The translations under genes and the position numbers were made by a program. The notes under the pieces are model-generated. The model did no database searches and had not been told where the DNA came from. It was given only the letters and a program-made list of their open reading frames with translations. Positions 9,801 through 18,026 of a stretch of 64,000 bases of DNA are shown here, in pieces. Each line of letters begins with the position of its first letter. The first letter of the stretch is position 1. Origin of the DNA: JAEXOD01 sp964652025 (GTDB lineage Bacteria > Bacteroidota > Ignavibacteria > Ignavibacteriales > Melioribacteraceae); NCBI GenBank assembly GCA_964652025.1, contig CAZYZX010000005.1:124001-188000 (forward strand), in the 5' to 3' direction.

Positions 9801-10326
9801 ATTAGGTGAATCGGAAGATTTTGAAGATGGATCTAATGTTTATGTTTGCGGTGTTGTAACACAAGTTAAAACTAAAATTGATAAATCTAACAAAAATATG
9901 GCATTTTTTAAGTTAGATGATTTTTCTGGAAGTTGTGAATGTTTGGCATTTAGTAAAGTATACGAAGTGTATTCAAAAAATCTTGAAGAAGAAAACTGCG
10001 TATTAGTGCTGGGTAAGGTTGAAGCAGCTGGGGATAGTATAAAATTGCATGCTGATGAAATTTACTCGTTAAACGAAGCTAGATTAAAATTAACTAAAAG
10101 GGTAATTTTATATATTGATGAAGCTATTCACAACGAAAAAATTGTTAAAGATATTTCCAAAGTTTTAGATGAATTTGATGGGAATATCCCTGTTTATTTA
10201 TCTCTTTTAGAGAATAATAAACGTAGGGATTTTTATATATCGAAAAGAATAAATTTAAGTGATGAATGTTTATCTAAAATTGTTGATATAATTGGAGAGG
10301 ATAATATAAGATTCTCATTAACTTAA
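6874..10326 (+). CDS. dnaE: DNA polymerase III subunit alpha
   Basis: The replicative polymerase catalytic subunit. 1150 residues in the usual order: N-terminal PHP domain (HLHNHSHYSLQDAA, ALTDHG, NDIHY), polymerase palm with the catalytic aspartates in PDIDIDF near residue 404 after GPGRGSAAGS, fingers (RPGPMDYI, GIIVYQEQV, ADLLRRAMGKK, NYGFNKSHAVAYS), a helix-hairpin-helix region, and an OB-fold (VYVCGVVTQVKTKI) near residues 990-1060. The Shine-Dalgarno site AAAGGAGGT, a near-perfect anti-SD match, lies 4 bases before the ATG. The PHP metal ligands look largely intact, so residual proofreading is possible, but this cannot be decided here. No terminator is evident after the stop. Confidence 0.98.
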   Translation: MADFVHLHNHSHYSLQDAACSIDALINAAKKHNMHALALTDHGVMYGVSEFYREATNAGIKPIIGMEAYITASGNRFDKGKNVDGSGKKNYRNYYHIILLAKNNTGYKNLLKLSTLGFVEGFYYKPRIDFELLEKYKEGLICTSGCIGGPISALLISNQIDEAKAMAIKYKEIFGDDFYLEIQNHGLEKDKIILDRMPKLSKELNIKMVATNDIHYIEKEHAIAHNILLLFADKNPNTDYNQLRYGTDEIYFKSAEQMKELFKDYKGAIENTLEIEEKIDFKMDKGGYLFPIFPIPEDSKTKDYDSYFEELAYNGMEKRIKNITPEVTERLKFEIETIKKMGFTGYFLIVQDFINAAKNMGIPVGPGRGSAAGSMVAYVLGITDVNPLDYDLLFERFLNPSRKSMPDIDIDFADDRRADVIEYVKKKYGESSVSQIISFNRLSSKAVLKDVARVLRIPIQTVNQINKQIPTKFGKVFTLQDALDKVPELKWVKDSDDEKIQKLIKYGKILENLNRNASRHAAGVVIAPGEVSNYVPLMKGEEDNMLVTQFDKDELEKAGLLKMDFLGLSTLTIINKTIDFIKKTRGITVDINKIPLDDKATYDLFSRGQTTAVFQFESSAMREYLKRLVPTSIKDLAAMNALYRPGPMDYIDSFIARKFGKEPVEYLHPLLEPILKETYGIIVYQEQVIQIANKVAGMSLADADLLRRAMGKKDAETMMKQKKIFLEQAEKNGISNKVAEAIFDDIDKFANYGFNKSHAVAYSIVAYQTAYLKAHFLPEFLAANLTVEYEKTDKISILLEDCRKLKVKVLTPSVNNPSVYFDVENGKIIFGLAAIKNVGVKAVEEIIRARKEKGKDFTSIFDFCKSVDTRIVNKRVIESLVLAGAFDDIKGSRAQKYAAVEKAIEFASKAAKGGSDNMDSLFGDEVLEIPEPELPNVAPWDIKEKLSKERNVLGFYLTGHPLNDYIIEYNSFAASGLGESEDFEDGSNVYVCGVVTQVKTKIDKSNKNMAFFKLDDFSGSCECLAFSKVYEVYSKNLEEENCVLVLGKVEAAGDSIKLHADEIYSLNEARLKLTKRVILYIDEAIHNEKIVKDISKVLDEFDGNIPVYLSLLENNKRRDFYISKRINLSDECLSKIVDIIGEDNIRFSLT

Positions 10327-10396
10327 TCTTTTAATTAAAAAAAAAGTTTTGTAAATTTAAAGTTTAAATATTCATTTAAATAACAAAAGGTGCTAC

Positions 10397-11215
10397 ATGG
10401 AAAAAAAATGGGCTTTAATATTAGGTGCTTCAAGTGGGTTTGGTGGTGCAAGCGCATTAGCCTTAGCTAAAAATGGCTATAATATTGTAGGAATACACTT
10501 AGATAGAATGGCTACAATGCCTCAGGTTCATTCATTAATAAAAAAAATAGAAAAAACAGGTCAAAAGGCATTATTTTATAATATAAATGCAGCAGACCAG
10601 TTAAGACGCAATGATGTTTTAGAAGAATTAAAAGAAACTTTTAAGGGTGAAGAAAAGATAAATGTTTTACTTCACTCGTTGGCTTTTGGTTCACTTCGTC
10701 CATACATATCAAAAAATCCTAACGATTGTATTACACAGGCACAAATGGTTATGACGCTTGATGTAATGGCACATAGTTTAGTTTACTGGACACAAGGTCT
10801 TATTCAAAACGATTTATTTGCAAGTGGTGGAAGAATTTTTGGATTAACAAGTGCAGGAAGTCAAACTGTAATACCAAATTATGGAGCTGTAAGTGCAGCA
10901 AAGGCAGCTATGGAAGCGCATATAAGACAATTAGCAGTTGAATTAGGGCATATGCGTATAACAGCTAATGCATTAATGGCAGGTGTAACAGATACTCCAG
11001 CGCTAAGAAAAATTCCTTTAAATGAAAAAATGATGACCAGCGCAAAAATGAAAAATCCAGGTGGAAGATTGACTACACCTGAAGATATAGCGAATGCGGT
11101 AGTATTATTAAGTGACCCACGTGCGGATTGGATTAACGGAAACGTTATATGTGTAGATGGTGGTGAGTTCATAGTAAACTATATTGGGGATAAAGTTAGT
11201 CAACCAATAAAATAA
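10397..11215 (+). CDS. SDR-family oxidoreductase of the enoyl-[ACP] reductase (FabI/FabL) kind
   Basis: 272 residues with a Rossmann fold and an N-terminal dinucleotide motif GASSGFG. The segment LLHSLAFGSLRPYI parallels the 'HS(I/L)AF' strand of enoyl-ACP reductases, and the tyrosine-lysine pair in NYGAVSAAKA is spaced Y-x6-K, as in FabI and FabL, rather than the Y-x3-K of ordinary SDRs. The C-terminus has the usual cofactor-fold ending WINGNVICVDGGEFI. It probably reduces the enoyl thioester in the last step of fatty acid elongation, or a related enoyl-CoA. The neighbour is an acyl-CoA dehydrogenase after 18 bases, so a degradative or remodelling role is also possible. The GASSGFG motif is more SDR-like than in typical FabI. 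Confidence 0.7.
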   Translation: MEKKWALILGASSGFGGASALALAKNGYNIVGIHLDRMATMPQVHSLIKKIEKTGQKALFYNINAADQLRRNDVLEELKETFKGEEKINVLLHSLAFGSLRPYISKNPNDCITQAQMVMTLDVMAHSLVYWTQGLIQNDLFASGGRIFGLTSAGSQTVIPNYGAVSAAKAAMEAHIRQLAVELGHMRITANALMAGVTDTPALRKIPLNEKMMTSAKMKNPGGRLTTPEDIANAVVLLSDPRADWINGNVICVDGGEFIVNYIGDKVSQPIK

Positions 11216-11233
11216 TATATAGCGAGGAAAATA

Positions 11234-12385
11234 ATGGTAAAATTTGAATTTACCGAAGAACAAAATATGTGGCGCGATATAGTTCGCAATTTTGTTAATA
11301 ACGAGATTAGACCGATTGCAGCAAAAATTGATAGTGAAGAACAGATTCCAAGGGATTTAATTAACAAATTAGCAGAATTAGGTGCTTTAGGTGTTGTGTT
11401 TCCAGAAGAATATGGTGGTGGCGGATTAGGAGAAATAGGCTACTGCTTAATGCAAGAAGAAATTGCAAGGGGCTGCATGAGTACTGCAACCTTTATCGGG
11501 GCGCATCAATCAATAGGCAGTAATGCAATTTATATTGGTGGAAATGAAGAACAAAAGAAAAAGTATTTAACCCGATTGGCAACTGGTCAAGCAATAGGTG
11601 CATATTGTTTAACAGAAGCTCAGGCAGGAAGCGATGCATTTAATCTTAAAACTAAAGCATATTTAGATGGTGATGAATGGGTAATTAATGGTGAAAAGCT
11701 ATGGATTACCAATGGAGGAATTGCGGATATAGTTTCTGTTTTTGCACGTACAGATAAAGGTATTAGTGCATTTATTGTTGAAACAAATACTCCTGGTTTT
11801 CATGCTGGACCGGCAGAAAAAAAGATGGGTATTAAAGGAAGTACTACTAATGCCATCACTTTTGATAATGTTAGAATTCCAAAGGAAAATCTTTTAGGAC
11901 AGGATGGACGTGGATTTTTAATAGCAATGAAAACTTTAGATGCAGGACGTTTAGGTTTAGGCGCTGCTTGTTTAGGTGCGGCTAAGGAACTTTTTGAAAT
12001 GTCTATTGCGTATTCTAAAGAAAGAAAGCAGTTTGACCAACATATTGCCAATTTTCAAGCTATACAACATATGATAGCTCAAATGGCAATTATGATTTAT
12101 AATATGGAATCTATTGTATATAGAACTGCAATTGACTATGATTTGAAAAAAGATATTTCAACACAATCTGCTATGGTAAAATACTATTGTTCAGAGTCAC
12201 TAGACAAAATTGCAGATATGGCTGTTCAAATACATGGTGGAATGGGATACTCTAAAGAGTTACCAGTTGAAAGATTTTATAGAGATAGCCGAATTAATAG
12301 AATTTTTGAAGGTACAAACGAAATTCAGTTAGGAATAATTGCAAGAGATTCATTAAAGAAAAACGGAAAAATATTTAAGAAATAA
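11234..12385 (+). CDS. Acyl-CoA dehydrogenase
   Basis: An FAD enzyme making the alpha,beta double bond in acyl-CoA and passing electrons to electron-transfer flavoprotein. 383 residues, the normal length, with the helical N-domain, the beta-domain signature YCLTEAQAGSDAF and WITNGG, and the C-terminal helical domain ending in RIFEGTNEIQ, whose first glutamate is the catalytic base in short/medium-chain enzymes. GAGGA precedes the ATG. It sits between the enoyl-reductase-like gene and thioredoxin in one transcript. Chain length or branched-chain preference cannot be read; the overall look is that of butyryl/short-chain enzymes. Confidence 0.92.
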   Translation: MVKFEFTEEQNMWRDIVRNFVNNEIRPIAAKIDSEEQIPRDLINKLAELGALGVVFPEEYGGGGLGEIGYCLMQEEIARGCMSTATFIGAHQSIGSNAIYIGGNEEQKKKYLTRLATGQAIGAYCLTEAQAGSDAFNLKTKAYLDGDEWVINGEKLWITNGGIADIVSVFARTDKGISAFIVETNTPGFHAGPAEKKMGIKGSTTNAITFDNVRIPKENLLGQDGRGFLIAMKTLDAGRLGLGAACLGAAKELFEMSIAYSKERKQFDQHIANFQAIQHMIAQMAIMIYNMESIVYRTAIDYDLKKDISTQSAMVKYYCSESLDKIADMAVQIHGGMGYSKELPVERFYRDSRINRIFEGTNEIQLGIIARDSLKKNGKIFKK

Positions 12386-12398
12386 ATAGGGAGAATAA

Positions 12399-12719
12399 AT
12401 GAAACCTTTTACATTTACGGACGACAATTTTGATGCAGAAGCTCTAAAATCTGATTTACCGGTTGTAGTAGATTTTTGGGCTATATGGTGCGGTCCATGC
12501 AGAATGATTGCCCCAATAATAGAAGAGTTAGCCAATACATACGAAGGAAAAGTAAAAGTTGGTAAATTGGATGTAGATACTAATCCAAATACAGCTGTGA
12601 AATATGGTGTTCGTAGCATTCCAACAGTATTATTTTTTAAGAATGGGCAAGTTGTTGATATGATTATTGGTGCACAATCTCGTTCTGCCTTTGAACAAAA
12701 ATTAAAAAACCTGTTGTAA
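12399..12719 (+). CDS. trxA: Thioredoxin
   Basis: A 106-residue general protein disulfide reductase of the cytoplasm. It has the active site WCGPC at about residue 30, the buried aspartate in VVDFWA, and the cis-proline loop RSIPTVLFF. No signal peptide is present. GGGAG lies 6 bases before the ATG. It is the last gene of the run that begins upstream of dnaE, and a strong intrinsic terminator follows 21 bases after the stop. Confidence 0.96.
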   Translation: MKPFTFTDDNFDAEALKSDLPVVVDFWAIWCGPCRMIAPIIEELANTYEGKVKVGKLDVDTNPNTAVKYGVRSIPTVLFFKNGQVVDMIIGAQSRSAFEQKLKNLL

Positions 12720-12740
12720 AATAATAATTTAACGAGTTAC

Positions 12741-12779
12741 AAAGCCAATTCGTTATATAATGAATTGGCTTTTTTTATT
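12741..12779 (+). terminator. Rho-independent terminator after trxA
   Basis: Inverted repeat AAAGCCAATTC / GAATTGGCTTT with a 10-base AT loop, followed by a run of T. It ends the transcript that carries dnaE to trxA. Confidence 0.9.
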
Positions 12780-12987
12780 TTATGTTATAATTTTTTACCA
12801 AAATAATAAATATTTATGCAAAAAAATAATTTTTTTATGCATTTTTATGTAAAATTGTTGTATATTTGTAGTCGCTAATTAATAAAATATATATTATTTT
12901 CTTAAAAATAGGAATTAAAAATTGAAAAAGGGGGGATAGTTTATTGTAATAAATAAGGGGGAAATTTAATGTTTTAAAAAAAAAATA

Positions 12988-13019
12988 TTGACAAAAAACT
13001 AATAAAATTATTATTTTAG
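12988..13019 (+). promoter_or_regulatory. Candidate Bacteroidetes-type promoter for the 13214 gene
   Basis: TTGAC begins at 12988, with TATTTTAG 21 bases further on (7 of 8 to TAnnTTTG). The leader would be about 185 bases. A second -7-like box, TATATTTG, lies at 12861-12868. In DNA this AT-rich chance matches are likely, so this is weak. Confidence 0.3.
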
Positions 13020-13213
13020 CATATTAAATTGGTAAAATAGCCAAAAAAATATTGAGTAATAAAATTTGTTACTTGACTTAAAAAAATAAAAATATTATTT
13101 TGACAGGTAATTATTAAAATTAATAACAATTTCTTAATATTAAGACGTTTTAATAAGGAAAAAGTTTTAATTAAATTAATTAACTAACAACATCTAACAA
13201 AAAGGGAGTAAAC

Positions 13214-15016
13214 ATGTTCAAAAAATGTTTTACTTTAGTAGTAGCAATCGTAATGTTGCCTTTAATGTTAAATGCACAGGTAGATAAAAAAGCATCTGTA
13301 GTATTTGACAATGGGCAATCGATTGAATCGACAAATTCTAATTCACAAAATTACGTGCCACAAACAGCAGCAAATTATGTATTTGTTGATGATATGGCAA
13401 ACACTTACGGCCCAGCAATTGGTTCTTTAAACCCATTGGCATATGATCCTTGGGCAAATGTAGTAGCAGTATTACATAGAGGAAGAACCACTTATGCATT
13501 AGGCTCTGGTGAATTATGGTGGAACACATCAACAGATGAAGGCACCACATGGGTAAGAAGTACAACATCTGTACAAAATGGTAACGTACCAAACAATGCA
13601 CGCTATCCATCAATGGCATTATATAATCCAAATCGCAGTACAGCAGTTGCAGATGTTCAAGCATTATTTAGCTGGCCACAATTAACGCCAAGCGCTTTTG
13701 GATATTTAGGCTATGGTATTTCTACAAACTTAAGTGCTAGTGATTTTGCAGCAGAAGATCAAGGACCACCAGCCTATAGTTCTCAGGTTCCTTGCTGGAC
13801 AGGCGATGGTACCCCATGGTTCTTCTGGGAAAGCGATAATCAAGATAATGCAAGCATGAGATTATTTAGAACAAGCGATTGGAGTTCAATTGAAGTTATA
13901 GACCCTCCACAGTGGAATGACGCTGTATTTGGCAGTAATGGAAACATTACTTTAGGCGGTGTTTCTTTCAATGGTGTTCAATACTATGGAGCAATAGGAT
14001 CTTTTGACCCAGCAGTATTGCCAGGTGCATGGGTTGGAACAGGTGGTTGGGGAATTGGTTATTCTAAATCAACCGATAATGGTGCAACCTGGTCAGACTT
14101 TAAAACAGTTGACTGGTCAGCAATTCCTACTACAGCAAGATTCCAAAGATTATGGGATTACATTAAAGGTGATGGAAATACAATAAGCGTACAAGGCGAT
14201 ATTAACGTAGATAAAAATGGTTATGTACACTTAGTAACTGGTTTAACCGATACAACCGGTGCTGGTGGAGAATTTGGATATAATGCATTAGTTGAATTTT
14301 TTGAAACAGCTAATGGTTGGGATGCAAAAATCATTGCCGAAGGCGATATGTTATTAGATTCCACATTCACACAGCAAGATGGTCCTGGTCTTGGACAAAT
14401 GGGGTATTCTGTTTATTTAGCTACAGATAAGAACCGTGAAGTATTTGCTGTTCAATACGTTACAACACAAACAAAAGGCAGCAACTATTGCGATATCTTT
14501 ATGCAATCCCGTACATTAAATGGTAACTGGTCTGCCCCAATGAACTTAACACAGACCGAAAACTTAAATGAAAACGGTTCTCACTTAGCTCCTTATTTAG
14601 GTGGAGAAAATGGAAATTACTATGCTTATAGCATGTATTTCTACGAAGCTGGTCAAACAGGTCCAGTAGTTAACCCAGCAGCAGTGACAAACATTTACGT
14701 TGCAAAAGTTCCTTTAACAATTACTGATGTTAAAGACGAAATAAGTGCTAACTACAACTTTACATTAGAACAAAACTATCCAAATCCATTCAACCCAACT
14801 ACAACAATTAAATTCTCAGTTCCAGAAACAGGAATGGTAAGCTTAAAAGTTTACGACGTATTGGGTAATGAAGTAGCAACATTAGTAAACGGAACAATGA
14901 CCGCTGGTCAACATTCTGTTAACTTTAATGCAGCTGGTTTAGCAAGCGGAATGTATATTTACAAAATGCAAGCTGGGAACTTCCAAAGTGTAAAGAAAAT
15001 GATGTTAATGAAATAA
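13214..15016 (+). CDS. Secreted Asp-box (BNR/sialidase-like) protein with T9SS type A sorting domain
   Basis: A 600-residue exported protein. Residues 1-22 form a signal peptide (MFKKCFTLVVAIVMLPLMLNAQ). The body looks like a beta-propeller with at least two Asp-box motifs, STDEGTTW and STDNGATW, seen in sialidases and other surface propellers. Residues 516-600 are a T9SS type A sorting domain (NYPNPFNPTTTIKF, VYDVLGNEVATL, ASGMYIYKM, ending MMLMK), so it should cross the outer membrane by the type IX system and be anchored or released. No sialidase catalytic set was identified, so enzyme activity is not claimed. GGGAG precedes the ATG and a terminator follows, so it is monocistronic. Confidence 0.85.
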   Translation: MFKKCFTLVVAIVMLPLMLNAQVDKKASVVFDNGQSIESTNSNSQNYVPQTAANYVFVDDMANTYGPAIGSLNPLAYDPWANVVAVLHRGRTTYALGSGELWWNTSTDEGTTWVRSTTSVQNGNVPNNARYPSMALYNPNRSTAVADVQALFSWPQLTPSAFGYLGYGISTNLSASDFAAEDQGPPAYSSQVPCWTGDGTPWFFWESDNQDNASMRLFRTSDWSSIEVIDPPQWNDAVFGSNGNITLGGVSFNGVQYYGAIGSFDPAVLPGAWVGTGGWGIGYSKSTDNGATWSDFKTVDWSAIPTTARFQRLWDYIKGDGNTISVQGDINVDKNGYVHLVTGLTDTTGAGGEFGYNALVEFFETANGWDAKIIAEGDMLLDSTFTQQDGPGLGQMGYSVYLATDKNREVFAVQYVTTQTKGSNYCDIFMQSRTLNGNWSAPMNLTQTENLNENGSHLAPYLGGENGNYYAYSMYFYEAGQTGPVVNPAAVTNIYVAKVPLTITDVKDEISANYNFTLEQNYPNPFNPTTTIKFSVPETGMVSLKVYDVLGNEVATLVNGTMTAGQHSVNFNAAGLASGMYIYKMQAGNFQSVKKMMLMK

Positions 15017-15034
15017 ATTGACATGAATTTATTC

Positions 15035-15068
15035 AGGGTTCTCTTTGCAAAAAGAGAACCCTATTTTT
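15035..15068 (+). terminator. Rho-independent terminator after the Asp-box protein gene
   Basis: AGGGTTCTCTTT and its complement AAAGAGAACCCT form a 12-bp stem around a short GCAA loop, followed by ATTTTTG. It separates the T9SS cargo gene from the TonB receptor gene. Confidence 0.92.
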
Positions 15069-15144
15069 GTTAATAAATCTTAAATTATTCCATTTGAAAA
15101 AATATTTTAACAAGATAATTTTCTCTTTAATAACCGGAGTTGCT

Positions 15145-17991
15145 ATGAAAAAGTTAAGTACTTTTTCACTTATTTTATTCATGATAACGATTTTAACCGG
15201 AAGCTTATCAGCTCAATCCGGTACCGGTAAATTGGCAGGTAAAATATTGGACGCGGATACAAATGAACCTTTGCCAGGTGCAAATGTAATGTTGATGAAC
15301 ACATCGCAGGGTGCCGCAACAGATATGAACGGAAATTACTTTATATTGAACATAGTTCCTGGAACTTATGATGTACAGATAAGTTTTGTGGGCTATGGAA
15401 CAAAAATAGTAAAAGACGTTCGTATAGTAGCCGGTATTACATACGAGCTTAATCAAAAATTAAGCGCCGGTTTATCTATGGATGAAATAGTGGTTACAGA
15501 CAAAAGATTTTTTGAAGAAAAATCCACTAATACTGTAAAAGTTATCGATTCAAAACAAATTCAAAAATTACCTGTAAAAGGTGTATCAAATTTAGCATCA
15601 TTACAGGCAGGTGTTGTAATTAGAGAAGGTAGCGGTGGTGCAGATGGAAATGCAACAATTAACGTACGTGGTGGTCGTGGTGGCGAAGTTTTATATATAG
15701 TAGATGGTGTGCCACAGAACGATGCATATTCTGGCGCTAACAATGCTCAAGTTAGTAATGCTGCAATCGACCAGCTTTCATTCCAAATAGGTGGTTACGA
15801 AGCAAAATATGGTCAAGCACAGTCTGGTATTATTAACGTTACAACAAAATCTGGATCTCCTACTTATAATGTTTTTGGGGATGTATTAACATCTTCATTT
15901 ACAGATGATTATGGTTATAACCTATATACAGCCACAATCGATGGTCCAATTATTCCAGGTAATAAAAATCATACTTTCTTCTTTTCTGGTGAACGTGGCT
16001 GGTTTTTAGATAGTGACCCTCACGCAGTTAATTTGGTTATTCCAACAGTAGGAATTAACAGAAGTACATTACCAAATAATAGTTCAAATGTATGGCGCTT
16101 TACAGGTAAAACAGTTCATAATTTTGATCCATTTACTTTAAGACTAAGTGCCAATGTTAACACTAGAGAAGCTCGTACGTATATCCATACTTATGCAAAA
16201 AATAATAGCGAGCATAATCCATTAACAAAACAAGAGAATTATTCATACTCTGCAAGATTAAGCCATAATATATCTTCAAATTCGTTTTGGAATTTAAACA
16301 TAGGTTATAAATTGTATAAAAACGAATCTGGTGATGGTGTGTGGTTTGATAATATAGAAGCATATGGAGATACAACATATAATGCTCCGTACTTAAGAAT
16401 TCAAGGTAGCCGTGTAACATTAGATAGAGTTCAATTATTTTACGGTAAAGGACGTGTATCTAATTCTTACACAAAGACCCGTAACTCTACTTTAAATGTA
16501 GATTTAGATTTCACATCACAGATTGAAAACCACTTAGTAGAATTAGGTGGTGGTTTGCAATACAACACATTACGTATTTACAGCTTGGCACCAGTAGTTG
16601 TTGCATTAGATAATACTACAAAATCTTTGGAAGAAAGAATAGCAATACAAAATCCTTTCTATTTTGGATGGGATATTACTGGCAAAAGCACATCTGATGA
16701 AGATGCATACACTGTATTTGGCGATCGCAAATATTTAACAAAAGCAAAACCAAAACATCCTGTAGTAGTATATGCTTACTTACAAGATAGATTTGAGTTG
16801 AGCGACTTAGTATTAAATTTAGGTGTTCGTTTTGACTATTTTGATAGTAAAGAGCAAATATTAAGAAATGAACAATTACCATATGCATATGGTGATCCTA
16901 ATGAATTTGATCCTGCAGATTTTGTTACTAAAGACCCAGAATTCTTTATTTCGCCACGTATTGGATTAGGATTCCCTGTTACTGCTTCTACAGTATTCCA
17001 TGCGCAATATGGTAAATTTATACAACCACCAACATTGCAAGATGTTGTTACCTCTATTAATAGTTTAAGTAGTTTAATTAAAGATGATAATTTTGGTGTA
17101 AATACTGGACACGTTAATAGTGAAGAAACAACACAATATGAAATAGGTTTTAGACAAGTTTTAGGAGATAATGTTGGTGCATTAAATATCACTGCATTTT
17201 ATAAAAACACAAAAGGTTTAATTAATAACGAGACAGTATTTTTCCGAAGACAAGAAGGTGGACAGGTATCAAGATACTATAGACCATACAACTCTGACTT
17301 TGGAACAATTAAAGGATTAGCTTTCTCGTTAACTTTAAGCAGATTGAGTTATTTTTCAGTTAACTTAGATTATACATACAGTTTAGCAGAAGGAACTGGT
17401 TCATCAACAAGTTCATCTGTAATAGCTGCATTCAGAAACCCAAATGGTGAAACACCAAAAGTTATTGCTCCGTTAGACTTTGACCAAAGACATACTGGCG
17501 TTATTAACTTAAGTTTCTATGCACCGGAAGGAGAATTGGGTGTATTAGAAAATACTTCGGTAAACGCTATCTTTTCATTTAATAGCGGTAGGCCATACAC
17601 ACCAGTATTGTCTCAAGATTTAACACCAGGTGCAAGTTCAAACTGGGGTGATAATAAAGGATATGTTAACTCTACATATGGACCAGGCTCAAATCGTATC
17701 GATTTAAGAGTTGAAAAAGAATTTAAGATTGGAGATAATATTAGGATAGCTCCTTACGTATGGATTGAAAACTTATTAGATGCCGATAACGTAGTAAACG
17801 TATATCGTTCAACAGGAAGTGCAAATACATCTGGGTATTTATTAACAGATGAAGGAAGAAAGAAAGCACAGACTGGTGGACCAGATTATGTATCGGATTA
17901 TAAAGCATTAGAGCAAGACCCGACTAATTACGGTATCCCTAGATTAATAAAATTAGGGTTAAAAGTTAATTTTTCTAATTTAAGCTTATAA
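15145..17991 (+). CDS. TonB-dependent receptor with N-terminal carboxypeptidase-regulatory-like domain
   Basis: A 948-residue outer-membrane receptor. Order: signal peptide ending LSAQ (~residue 24); carboxypeptidase-regulatory-like domain ~27-115 (GKILDADTNEPLPGANV, YDVQISFVGY); plug domain ~120-240 (NVRGGRGGEVLYIVDGVPQNDAYSG); then a large barrel ending GLKVNFSNLSL. This is the SusC-like layout used for energised uptake or surface handling of large ligands. The ATG at 15145 is chosen because GGAG lies 5 bases before it and it starts the signal peptide; the reading from 15067 adds 26 residues overlapping the terminator. No SusD partner is adjacent; instead a large T9SS cargo gene follows 35 bases downstream, then a PorV-like gene. 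Ligand unknown. Confidence 0.88.
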   Translation: MKKLSTFSLILFMITILTGSLSAQSGTGKLAGKILDADTNEPLPGANVMLMNTSQGAATDMNGNYFILNIVPGTYDVQISFVGYGTKIVKDVRIVAGITYELNQKLSAGLSMDEIVVTDKRFFEEKSTNTVKVIDSKQIQKLPVKGVSNLASLQAGVVIREGSGGADGNATINVRGGRGGEVLYIVDGVPQNDAYSGANNAQVSNAAIDQLSFQIGGYEAKYGQAQSGIINVTTKSGSPTYNVFGDVLTSSFTDDYGYNLYTATIDGPIIPGNKNHTFFFSGERGWFLDSDPHAVNLVIPTVGINRSTLPNNSSNVWRFTGKTVHNFDPFTLRLSANVNTREARTYIHTYAKNNSEHNPLTKQENYSYSARLSHNISSNSFWNLNIGYKLYKNESGDGVWFDNIEAYGDTTYNAPYLRIQGSRVTLDRVQLFYGKGRVSNSYTKTRNSTLNVDLDFTSQIENHLVELGGGLQYNTLRIYSLAPVVVALDNTTKSLEERIAIQNPFYFGWDITGKSTSDEDAYTVFGDRKYLTKAKPKHPVVVYAYLQDRFELSDLVLNLGVRFDYFDSKEQILRNEQLPYAYGDPNEFDPADFVTKDPEFFISPRIGLGFPVTASTVFHAQYGKFIQPPTLQDVVTSINSLSSLIKDDNFGVNTGHVNSEETTQYEIGFRQVLGDNVGALNITAFYKNTKGLINNETVFFRRQEGGQVSRYYRPYNSDFGTIKGLAFSLTLSRLSYFSVNLDYTYSLAEGTGSSTSSSVIAAFRNPNGETPKVIAPLDFDQRHTGVINLSFYAPEGELGVLENTSVNAIFSFNSGRPYTPVLSQDLTPGASSNWGDNKGYVNSTYGPGSNRIDLRVEKEFKIGDNIRIAPYVWIENLLDADNVVNVYRSTGSANTSGYLLTDEGRKKAQTGGPDYVSDYKALEQDPTNYGIPRLIKLGLKVNFSNLSL

Positions 17992-18026
17992 TTCAGAAAT
18001 TCAAAGAAGAAATTAACGGCGGAAAA

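Larger units (their letters stand above)
12720..13213 (+). other. 494-base intergenic region with terminator and probable promoter(s)
   Basis: The longest gap in the window, about 85-90% A+T. It contains the trxA terminator, then two possible promoter cores: TATATTTG at 12861-12868 (good -7 box, no clear TTG upstream) and TTG at 12988-12990 with TATTTTAG at 13012-13019. Either would give the gene at 13214 a leader of roughly 190-340 bases. No tRNA, conserved riboswitch core or open reading frame was recognised in it. Confidence 0.5.

Noticed and set aside
13073..13103. TTGAC at 13073 with TATTATTTTG as a second promoter before the Asp-box gene
   Set aside because: Only 6 of 8 to the -7 consensus in any register; weaker than the candidate at 12988.
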